Source: Gnetum montanum
Lineage: Eukaryota; Streptophyta; Gnetopsida; Gnetales; Gnetaceae
Length of the DNA stretch: 46,218 nucleotides
Direction of reading: 5' to 3'
Assembly (NCBI GenBank): GCA_015680685.1
Contig: MNCI01010386.1
Coordinates: forward strand, 285,023-331,240
The notes under the pieces were generated by a model. It saw only the letters and a program-made list of their open reading frames with translations. It did no database searches and was not told the origin of the DNA. Position 1 is the first letter of the stretch. Each line of letters begins with the position of its first letter. Below, in pieces: positions 11,641 through 20,830 of the stretch. Position numbers and translations under genes: made by a program.

Positions 11641-12707
11641 AATGTCAAAGACACACTTCTTAGGATTGAGTATAAGTTCATATTTGAGGCATCATTTAAG
11701 TACTAAATCAAGGTCATGTGCATGATCATTGGCCACTTTGGATTTGAATGCTATGTAATCCATGTAATCATTGAGTAACCCTAGCATGTAGTCACTAAAT
11801 ATGTAGATCATAGCTTGTTGATAGGTTGCACCCACATTCTTTAGAAAAAATGACATCATTATATAATAATAGAAGGTTCCCCAAGGGATCATGAAGGTCA
11901 TGCAAAGTTGATGCTCTGGGTTAATCCTAACTTGGCTATATCTTGAGAATTCATCCATAAAGGACAAGGCATATTTGACCATAGTATCAATGAGTTGTTC
12001 AATACTAGGTAAAAGGAAATCATATTTAATAGCTTCTTTATTTATATCTTTGAATTCAATGCAAATACATATACTCCCATTTTTCTTAGGAACTACCACT
12101 ATGTTGGATACCCAATTAGAATAATCGATAGCTTAGATGAAACCAACTTGATAAATTTTCATGATCACATCACGAATTTCCATTGCTAGATTTGATCTAA
12201 TTTTGTAAACCTTTTACTTAACTACTTTAATATGAGGGTTAATTATAATATTTTGTTGCACTAGACATGATCAAGACCTGGCATATCTTCATATGACTAG
12301 GAAAAGATCTTAATGTTATCTTAAAGAACCTTGGTGATCTCTTGAGCCTATTGCAGTCCAAGTGAGGAACTTACTTTTAGTGTTTTCTTCTCACCATTAT
12401 GTGTTGTGACTAGAAACTAGCTAGAGCATCTTTAGTAATGTCACCAATCTCGAGATAAAGAATTTTAACTAGGTTCTTAGGCCATTTGAGAGGCTTTTCT
12501 ATAGAGGCTATGTGGTCAACCAAACTCTCAGGCTCAAGATCTAGGTAATCAAGGTCAATGAATCATTCAACAACACCATGAGCACCACTCAGGCTCAGAG
12601 GTAAGCTGAATTACTTCCAGGTATCCATACTCTAGTCTTGCACATCAACCATAAGCACATTAAGTGGTACCTATGTGAGATAATGGTTAAACAATGTAAA
12701 ATAATCC
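11641..12707 (-). pseudogene. Reverse transcriptase of element D, with upstream linker
   Basis: The RT core lies at 11692-12260: IVVVPKKNGSICICIEFKDINK, then the palm and fingers motifs, then FMIPWGTFYY and NVGATYQQAM. The catalytic motif reads YMDYIAFKS (about 11750) where the family has YVDDMIAKS, so the second active-site Asp is replaced by Tyr. Upstream, 12270-12700 is the acidic linker that normally joins protease and RT in Tat elements; it includes DLEPESLVDHIASIEKPLKWP. Coding is then cut by insertion of element B at 12713. Confidence 0.8.
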
Positions 12708-12712
12708 AATAA
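12708..12712. repeat. Target-site duplication of element B, left copy (AATAA)
   Basis: AATAA directly precedes the B terminus. The same five bases follow the other terminus at 20487-20491. Confidence 0.85.
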
Positions 12713-13519
12713 TGATGAGTGGCGAGGTACCCCTATACTCAACCATACGAATATGAGTGTTTCACACGTGATCTGGTCGAACTTCGTAGATAAACTAGTT
12801 GTGGTATCTAGAAAGTTATCCTTAGGTCACAATTCGTTGTCTTCCCATCTGGACTAGTGTTAACTTTTCCACGTATGGTTTAGTCTAGAATTAGGTGTAT
12901 GATGTGTTCCTATACTAATGCTACTCCTAGGTATAATGGAAAATAATATTAACTAAGCTAAGAGAGAGAGAGGATGAGATAGAATCTAAGCTAGCCTAAG
13001 TGTGATAAGCATCTGTTCCTCAATCATCCGTACACATCTTGGACCTTGTGCATGACTACCACTGGGATTACCAAGAGCAGATCCTAGGTATGCTACTGGG
13101 TTACCAAGTAGTCACACTTAAATGCTTGTGATCAAGTCATACTCATTCTGCATTTAACAGGATTTTAGGGTAAGAAGATATTAACTAAGAAAGTAGTAAT
13201 TAACAATTAAATAAATAATTAAGCTAAGTGAATGTTGCAATGATGAAGTAATCTTGATCTTTATTTCCAGTCATGTGCATGTCCAAGTATGTCACACTTG
13301 AATAAGGATGTCGTACAATTACAATCACCACACTACAGGCATACACTGGGAGAGAAGGGTTGAGAGAAGAACTACTTAAAACTAAACACTTAAAAAGAAA
13401 TTCAAAAAACTAGGACTTAGCCTCTCTTATTAGATTTTTCTACCTCTTATTTATACATGAAGAGATAGGTTGTGATATCGCGTATGCAATATCGCGGCCA
13501 ACAAAATGATAACTCATCA
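12713..13519 (-). repeat. 3' LTR of element B
   Basis: This is an 807-bp LTR with TG/CA ends on the minus strand. Near its U3 end it has a GATATCGCG palindrome cluster (about 13474-13500) and TATAAATA (complement of 13448-13455). It is direct-repeated at 19717-20486 and is homologous to the A LTRs in reverse orientation. Confidence 0.93.
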
Positions 13520-13533
13520 TACCCCCATGACTG
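13520..13533 (-). promoter_or_regulatory. Polypurine tract of element B
   Basis: On the minus strand CAGTCATGGGGGTA directly precedes the 3' LTR, the same as in A and C. Confidence 0.75.
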
Positions 13534-13710
13534 AATGCAAACTCATCCTCGAGTTACAGTGAGAAGAAGCTCCATTGATTACACAGTGGATAGGTATGGG
13601 ATTATTGAATGGTAAGAATGGGTTCATGCCGCAGTGTGGAATTAGAAAAAAATTGAGACACAACACAAAGAATGCAAAAGGAAATCCTATAGCTACAAAA
13701 TTGATGGAAC

Positions 13711-16371
13711 TCATGTAGTTCCTAGTGGTGGTGTCTCCTCCATGGGTGCTTTTCCCTTGTCTCATGCTCTAGGTTTTGGGGCTTGATGGCGTTGAAGTAT
13801 GGCCTAGAGTTTCTCCTTTTCAGTTCATGGGTCTTGCACTGTCCATACTAATGTTTTGATGTTTGATGGAGTTGACACTTACCATGGGTAGGGTAGTTGC
13901 AGAAACATTTAATTTTCCTTAACATACCAAGTTGTAAACACCCAGTGTTCCTCCTCGTAGGCTCTGGCTTTGTCTCTGTATTCTTGAAAATCCACAAGCC
14001 ATTGAGCCAAATCTATTGCAACACCTTTTTATCCTTGGTAGCTTACTTTAACCACCTCAAGTTTAGAATTTGCAATCTCCATTTTTTGCAATATCTTCTT
14101 GGGTTCTGCAAATTCTATTTCATATTTGCTGTAGGTGGTGGCTACATGTTGCTCAAGCTCTATTCTTGGGTGTCCTACTACTAACATGGTAAGGTTGGCA
14201 TACCACAGGTTTGTCAACTCCATGTATTCTATAAGAGCCTAGATCTACAGGTCTCGGTTCTTAACTTCCGCTTGGTGGGCCAATGCATATGTGTCTAGTA
14301 TGACCCGCCAGTCAGTGTTGAGCATTGATAGCATTGATGTGAGCCTTGGCCATATAGATTTCCTTCTTAATGATATGTTTGTACATCCCACCTGGTCCTG
14401 GAAGTTCTTCTTTATCTTTTCATGCCATTTAGCCTCATTTTGCCACATGCTTAGTTTGATAGTTATCTTTTGGCGGATGGCATGTACCTCCTCCATTGAG
14501 AGGGTTCGATTTTCCCTAGCTAAATGGCTTATGTCTTGGTTGATCCAAATGAATTGTTCTTGCAACTGATGAAAATGTTCTTCAAGAACATTCTTTTGCT
14601 TTTCCATAGAGGTCAACCAAAGGTTTTTAGCAACAAGCTACTTGTTTTCCTCTTGTAAGGCCTTGAGTGCCTTAGTATGCACATAAGTTTGCACTTGTGC
14701 TACAGAGGCATCCTAAAAAACCTTCTCTTTTTCTTTTTCCACCTTCTTATTCTCCATTAGTATTTTGGTTAATTGCTCAGTTTTGAAATTGTCTAGCTGG
14801 TCTGTGGGAAAAAATTGCAAAAGGTCTCGTTGTGCTACTTGTAGGGCCACAAGCCTTTCTTGCAATTTTTGCATCTCTACTTCAGTGTGCTCGACCCTCA
14901 TCTTTGTCAAGACCAGGTTTCCTTTGGTGGAAATGAGGTCTAATTGAATTGCCATCACATCCTGAGGGATGTTAAATAGGGATGTCATTACTTTTCTTGT
15001 TTGTAGTAATTGATCAAGTACATCCTCATGTTCTGCAGGAGTCATTGAGGTTTTGGCTAAAGTTTGAGCATCCCATGCTCATGTGAGATCTTCCGGTGGC
15101 ACAACAGGTACATTAAATGATTTTTTAATGTGATCTGCAATTACTTCTATGGCTCTTGCTGCATCCTGGTGTTGCATGGCCACCACTATGGCCCCTTCAC
15201 CAGTTTCTAATTGCACTTGGAAAGATGTAGCATTTTCCAAGATCTGTTGTCACCAAGTGCTCTCCTCTCCTCCTATATGGATGAATACTTTACCCTTTGC
15301 ATGATCCAAAGAAATCATGGTTTGCATGACATCATCAATGACATGAAAGAGATTTGCATCACAACTTTCCCAACTGACCGTCTCAGCGATGGCCCTAAGA
15401 TGGCTCATCAACGATTTGTAATCTTGCGGCGGTGGTGGTTGATCTTGGCCCATGCTAGGCCCTACTTCTTGTTGTTGGTTGGGTCTTGCAAGTTGAGTTG
15501 TAGTTGGCCTTTTTGTCTATTATTTTTCTTATTCTAGTCCCAGCATCTCACCAATGAGTTTCCTTGCAGTTGGTGGTTTTAACAATTCAGCATATGAAGC
15601 ATTTTGGGCTTTTTGGATGACATCATTAGTGTATCCTCTGATACCAGCACGTTAGCATAGCTTCCTAATAAGGTAAGGGAAGGGCAACACCATCTTCCAT
15701 GTCTTTCATTCTTTGAACCATCTTAGGATCTCTGTAAAGTATAGATGAGGCAGGTTAACATTATCCTTTCCCATTAATACTGCACATCCCCTTGCTGCAT
15801 ATGTTGAAATCCATTTTAGGCCCTTCGTGGGGAAGAGGTGATATGTTCCAATTTTGAAATAGACCCTCTCTTTCATTGTCAACTCTCCAAATGTCTTATC
15901 CTTGCCATATTCCCTTTCCAACCAAACTCGTTGTGCATCAGGGTCTGAACAGGTAGATAACTGAGCAACCTTTGGCCAAAATTGGTACATTTCCCCTAGG
16001 TACCAGGCATCACTTTTAGAGAGGATAGGCCATACGGGAGATTCTTTGATGTGGTCCCTAACAGCCTTAGGAGAAAAATCTGTAAATGGTTCAAAATTTA
16101 ATTCCACAATGACCATAGTGAATGTGGACCTTTCATGGATAGCCTGAACACAATCCTAGGACAACATGAGATGTTGTCCCTGTTTAGGTGCTACAACAAC
16201 TCCTCCTTCTACCTGCCTTGATTGTACAGTAGCAGGGTCTTCTTGGTGAATGCTAAATGACTGTTCCTCCTGCTCTATATGTTGTTCGGTAGGGACTTGT
16301 CCTTCACCTCTCCTAGGTTGTTTGCTTCCACCTTGAGCAGGACCTTCTTGTTATCCATGTTTCGGGGCCAT
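13711..16371 (-). pseudogene. ORF2 of element B: mobile-domain-like protein with long coiled coil
   Basis: This is an 886-codon frame from ATG at 16371 to TGA at 13711, without frameshift, broken by about a dozen in-frame stops (for example at residue 7). The start MAPKHG directly follows a splice acceptor and is conserved in A. Residues 1-85 are Gln/Glu-rich. Residues 86-250 form a globular domain (HIKESPVWPILSKSDAWYLG, then ERVYFKIGTYHLFP, then LPFPYLIRKLC.RAGI) that resembles the putative plant transposon protein family (PF20167-like); this is a by-eye match. A Pro/Gln-rich linker with QPPPPQ lies near 311. Residues about 440-790 are heptad-rich coiled coil (EHTEVEMQKLQERLVALQ, then KQKNVLEEHFHQLQEQF). 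The C-terminus is KGKAPMEETPPLGTT. No nuclease, RT or membrane segment is seen. Its function is unknown; packaging, nuclear transport or chromatin targeting are guesses. Confidence 0.75.
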
Positions 16372-16592
16372 CTGCAATCACACGGGGCCAATCGTTAGTA
16401 AGGTTGTTTCTGAAGTTAAATTATAACTTATTGCTTGCCTTAATTAATTTATTTTATATCCATGTGATGTTTCCTGAAAGATTATAATAGTGAGTCCTTT
16501 TTACTTAGGTGGTTTCCAAATTTAGTTTCCCAGTATACCTAAGGGGATGAAATTATTTCGACACAATTATCCTTAATGTTATAACTAATTAC
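16372..16592 (-). other. Predicted intron in the ORF2 leader of element B
   Basis: On the minus strand the donor AAGG|GTAATTAGTT is at 16592, a perfect TACTAAC branch-point sequence is at 16400-16394, and the acceptor GATTGCAG abuts the ATG of ORF2. Length is 221 nt. The same three signals occur in A with a 228-nt intron, which supports real splicing. Confidence 0.6.
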
Positions 16593-16845
16593 CCTTGACA
16601 ATGTCCTTTGGGTGATGAAAAATTTCAAAAAAAGTTATGCACTTTTCGGCATGTGCCCCTCCCCCACAACTAAGTTGAACACTCTCAGTTTAAGTAGGTT
16701 TAGACGAAATGAAAATCGGAGGCCCAGCAAGCAAGATATAGGTATGAAAGCAAGGGACATGAAATCACAAGTTGTAGAGAGAAATTTGAAAAACTCCCCC
16801 ACGTGAATAGTTGAAAATGATGGTAACTGGTGTGGGGGGGTCATG

Positions 16846-16912
16846 TATTTATAGGTTTTATGTGATGTGATATCGCGTTGGCCGTGATATCACGTATGCG
16901 ATATCACAACCT
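16846..16912 (-). promoter_or_regulatory. Internal promoter of element B upstream of ORF2
   Basis: Three GATATC cores (16869, 16886, 16900), embedded in longer GTGATATCACG-like palindromes, stand about 20-50 bp upstream of TATAAATA (complement of 16846-16853) on the minus strand. The same palindrome-plus-TATA module forms the U3 promoter of the A and B LTRs, and it recurs in A at 33372-33465. About 250 bp of conserved leader lies between it and the intron. Confidence 0.65.
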
Positions 16913-17592
16913 ATCGATGTTAAGGCGCACACACAATATACCGAATTTTGAAGATTTTTCTAAAATTAACAATGGAAATTAAGGACATGTGGGAAAGTGT
17001 TAAAGGGTTCTAGGGTGATTTAGTTAGTTTTGAAGGCACGAATAATGATATGTGGGTGGAATTGATTGCTAAGGGCTTTAGGTGGTAAGGGAGAGAAAAA
17101 GGCCATGTGATGGTTCATAGGAACATTAAAATTTGGAGGGATAGTAATAAAGGAAAGAATGTTGTGGAAAATAAGCTAAGGGTAATAGATGGTGTGTGTG
17201 AGATGCAACCAATACAAATTGTGAAAGTCATGCAAGTGGATCCTCCCCAAAGCAGGTTCCAACCTATAACGCCCTTGCGTAACCACACTTAAAAGTGTCC
17301 GTGGGCACTCGAAGGGTTAAATGTAATCTCCACTAGTTCCACAAAACACACACACGTAAATATCACTAGAATGATGTAAGAATTTTATGCTATATGAGAC
17401 ACGAGCTACAATAACATAGAACACGCCTCAACCAATGAGCCACATGAGTGTTTTATTCGTAGATGAGATTACTTATAAAAAGGTAAAAAGACAAAAAGAC
17501 AAAAAGATATAACAAGAAATTAAAAAATGAAAAACTAGAAAACAAAAAATTGTAAAATTAAAGAAAATGAAAAATATTATTAATCCTGCTTG
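16913..17592 (-). other. Spacer between gag and internal promoter of element B
   Basis: No protein is seen. It is homologous to A at about 32160-33370; for example, both carry GTAATCTCATCTA followed by a phrase like ACACTCATGTGG soon after gag. In A the spacer is longer and includes an A/G-rich tract. It probably derives from the post-pol spacer seen in C. Confidence 0.55.
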
Positions 17593-19575
17593 TTATAAAA
17601 ATGGGGGATATCCCTCATAACTAAACAGTTGGGCATGGAAAGGATTAATAAATGAGAGATGAGGATCCTTGCATGTTGGAAACATTGAAACTTGGTCATA
17701 CTTATCCCATTGGGGTTCACACACTTGATTATACTAAACATAGTGGGGTAATTTATGAGATGTGGTTCCCGGATAAAGAGTTGACCTACTATGATATTTG
17801 GGACCGTAAAATGATATGCAAGGATGTTTCTCTCCATGGCTGTGTTCATTAGGCCATATGGTTGTTGGAGTGTTAGTTGGTGGCCCTGATGAAGTAACAC
17901 GAGGCATTGGGTTCGAAGAGAAGGATGCACCACAGTGTTGGACTTGTGCTAAGTTGGAGAATGTAGCGGCCCTAGAACTGTGTTGTCTCATCCTATAGTC
18001 ATGTCTAAAGAAGGGATGCCTTCGATGTTGAGGAGGTCTCTCATTGCTGTTGGCAATAGTAGCACAAGTAATGTTCGTGGGTTATTGCTATGGTGTAGAC
18101 AGTTCAGGAATAGTTGGTGGCAATGTAGAAGGAGGAAAAGGATGAGAATGTTAAAATTTGGAAGAATTGTAAGGTACACAAGGTGGTGGTTGTGTTGAGG
18201 ACATGGGCTAATAGTATTGAGGAGAATGGTAATGCGGCAAGATAGAGTATGTTGACCCAGTTGGGAAAATAGGATATTGGACTAGATAAGCATTTGGATT
18301 CGAATGATGTGAAGGGTGTCTCCAATTTAGGGGTGGCTTCCCCCATGATTGGGATTGTTGCCACTGTGAACGAACACAGTATCTCTGTACGAACTCTGGT
18401 TGTAACGTGCTTCCCCAATGCTCATATAAATGTAACAAGATTGGGCATTGGCCCTTGGGGTGATCATACAGGAAAATGTTGCATTCATACGTATGATTGA
18501 CAGTTGAGCTCTTATTTTCTTTATCCATTCTTTTCTATTGTCTAATGATATTTTGTCCTACTTCTCGGGTTGTCAAAACTCTATCTCCAATAATATCAAT
18601 ATATTCTTCACACGTTTTATGCATCCATTCCAACATCTTATTGATCTTTGCCTTGATTTCCTCTAATGATCATTGTACTGGAAAAGATGGTACTTCCTCC
18701 TTGAGATAGGTTGATTTATCCTTTTTTTTATTATGGACCTCTATTAGGTTGAGACTTTGATCCTATTGATGTTTTTCAACACTCTCCCATCTATCCATTT
18801 CTTCTTCTTCTTTTGATATCTGCTTAATAAGTTCTTGGAATTGATGGGCTCATAGTTCATATAGTTGACCTTGGGCATACATCCCTAGGGTCTCTCTTGT
18901 TTCATCATGAAGTCCATCAATGATGTGGTACATTAGCCTTTCCTTGGATAACTCATGGCCTGGATAGTTGTTTAACAGTGCATAATATCTTTCTAAGGCC
19001 ATGTCCAAGGGTTCATGTTGTGCTTGTTTCCACTCTTGGATTTTTTTCCTCAAGGCTGACACTCTTGCATAAGTTTGATATCTTTTGTTAAAGAGTTCTA
19101 CCATTGTTGGCCTATGTCGTATCAAATTTGGTTTTAACGATCTATACCATACTTTTTCTTGGCAAACGAGTGTCATAGGGAAGAGCTTGAGTTTTTTCCA
19201 ACCATTATCAATGTTGTTCCATGCACAGGCATCATAGAAGGATTGTAAATGTTGATGCAGATCTAAGTCATAGCCTCCTGAGAAATTGGGAAAGTTGTTT
19301 AAATCAAGCCTAGGTAGGTGGCTCTCTTTACAATGCCTACAGGAGATTCAAATAGCCTCTTGTATTTGTGTTAGGCTTGTAGTGGCCATTACGGGTTCAC
19401 CTTCATTGAATAAGTTATGCTTTCATGCGTTGGGACGATGTTTCCTTCGTTTATGTTTGTAAGAAATCCCCACCTCGGGTTGCGTACTCCAATCTTCATT
19501 GTCATATAATTTGTTGGTTCTCCAATGGATTTCCTCATTAGATGTGGCATTATCGTAATCTTGTAGGAGAGGCAT
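17593..19575 (-). pseudogene. gag: Gag of element B
   Basis: This is a 660-codon frame from ATG at 19575 (MPLLQDY) to TAA at 17593, all in one phase with scattered stops. The Gag core is at 19176-18850: QEKVWYRSLKPN, then KRYQTYARVSALRKKIQEW, then PLDMALERYYALLNNYPGH, then DGLHDETRETLG. It is nearly identical to A's Gag in the same stretch. A zinc-knuckle-like motif, ECNIFLYDHPKGQCP, follows near 18490; the second Cys is replaced by Phe, whereas A keeps Cys. The C-terminal third is Pro/Gln/Tyr/His-rich and ends SYEGYPPFL. The frame is not followed by protease or RT. Gag would have formed the particle in which the element RNA travelled. Confidence 0.88.
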
Positions 19576-19697
19576 AGTTGTGACATTGTGTGTGAATTTA
19601 TATGTGACTTTTTATAATGATTTCTTCCTAAAAGATATATTGTTAATTCCTATACAGTGACCTTGTATGATATAACTAATCTAGATAACTAGCACCA

Positions 19698-19715
19698 TCC
19701 CTAGAAATGGTGCCA
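19698..19715 (-). promoter_or_regulatory. Primer-binding site of element B (tRNA-Asp type, degraded)
   Basis: On the minus strand, one base after the 5' LTR, the sequence is TGGCACCATTTCTAGGGA. It matches the complement of the 3' end of plant tRNA-Asp (TGGCGCCGTTGCCGGGGA) at 13 of 18 positions. All but one of the five changes are transitions. A keeps 16 of 18. Confidence 0.7.
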
Positions 19716-19716
19716 A

Positions 19717-20486
19717 TGATGAGTGGCAAGGTACCCCTACACTCAACTATACGAATATGAGCATTTCATGCATGATCTGGTTGAACTTCATAGACAGACT
19801 AGTTGTGGTATCTAGATAGTTATCCTTAGGTCGCAGTTTGCTATCTTTCCATTTGGACTAGTGTTAACTTTCTGACATATGGTTTAGTCCAGAATGAGGT
19901 GTATGATGTGTTCCTATACTAATGCTACTCCTAGGTATAATGGAAAATAATATTAACTAAGCTAAGAGAGAGAGAGGGTGAGAGAGAATCTAAGCTAGCC
20001 TAAGTGTGATGAGCATACATTCCTCAATCATCCGTACACATCTTGGACCTTGTGCATGACTACCATTGGGATTACCAAGCGCAGATCCTAGGTACGCTAT
20101 TGGGTTACCAAGTAGTCACACTTAAATGCTCATGATCAATTCATGCTCATTCCGCGTTTAACAGGAGTTTAGGGTAAGAAGATATTAACTAAGAAAGTAG
20201 TAATTAACAATTAAATAAATAATTAAGCTAAGTGAATGCTGCAATGATGAAGTAATCTCAATCTTTATTTTCAGTCATGTGCGTGTCCAAGTATGTCACA
20301 CTCGAATAAGGATGCCATACAATTACAATCACCACATTGCAGCATACACTAGGAGAGAAGGGTTGACAAAAAAAATACTTAAAACTAAACACTTAAAAGA
20401 AATTCTAAAAACTAAGAATCAGCCTCTCTTATTAGATCTGTCTACCTCTTATTTATAGATGAGGAGAACAAAATGATAACTCATTA
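19717..20486 (-). repeat. 5' LTR of element B
   Basis: This is a 770-bp LTR. It aligns along its length with 12713-13519 but lacks about 36 bp holding the GATATCGCG palindromes next to the TATA box (complement of 20450-20457). Its outer end reads CATTA rather than CATCA. It is followed by the AATAA duplication. Confidence 0.9.
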
Positions 20487-20491
20487 AATAA
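20487..20491. repeat. Target-site duplication of element B, right copy (AATAA)
   Basis: It matches 12708-12712 exactly and fixes the element boundary. Confidence 0.85.
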
Positions 20492-20830
20492 TAAAGCAAA
20501 GTTGGGTCAAAACAAATTATGATCAATGGAGATAACAAGAAGTAGATTAAGATAGAACAAATGAAATAAAGATCAAATGATGTGGGATAGGGATAAATAA
20601 AGATCAAATGATGGTCAAAACCACACAAAATGATGTCAAATAAGGTCAAATAATGCCTTACTAATGTCAAATCAAGTCAATTAAGATCCAAATAATGCCA
20701 AATGATGGACAAATAGGGTCAAATAGGGTCAAATGATGTAAAGATGATGAAAATGAGGCCAAATGATATGAAAATAATGTGAAATAAGGTCAATTAAAGT
20801 CAAAACATAGCCAAACAAGGCAAATTAGCA
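20492..20830. repeat. Degenerate GGTCAAATGATG repeat tract
   Basis: Many imperfect copies of a short unit such as GGTCAAATGATG or GGTCAAATAAGG lie one after another in AT-rich DNA. There is no coding potential. It begins directly at the B insertion point. Confidence 0.55.

Larger units (their letters stand above)
12713..20486 (-). mobile_element. Element B: complete gag+ORF2 non-autonomous LTR retrotransposon
   Basis: This is a full-length 7774-bp element on the minus strand, flanked by AATAA duplications. From 5' to 3' it holds: 5' LTR (20486-19717), degraded tRNA-Asp-type primer site, gag of 660 codons (19575-17593), a spacer, an internal promoter with GATATC palindromes and TATA box, a leader with an intron, ORF2 of 886 codons (16371-13711), polypurine tract and 3' LTR (13519-12713). 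There is no protease, RT, RNase H or integrase. Both reading frames keep one phase throughout and are broken only by nonsense codons, so the layout is original rather than a chance deletion. It must have used another element's enzymes. It is inserted upstream of the D RT. Confidence 0.9.

Noticed and set aside
13517-13765. 82-codon minus-strand open frame at the end of B
   Set aside because: It is out of phase with ORF2, overlaps its conserved end (GTT then TGA at 13711) and runs into the polypurine tract.
17580-17933. 117-codon minus-strand open frame
   Set aside because: It is out of phase with gag of B. The gag phase from 19575 to 17593 carries the residues conserved with A (PPTNTPTTI, PNEH).
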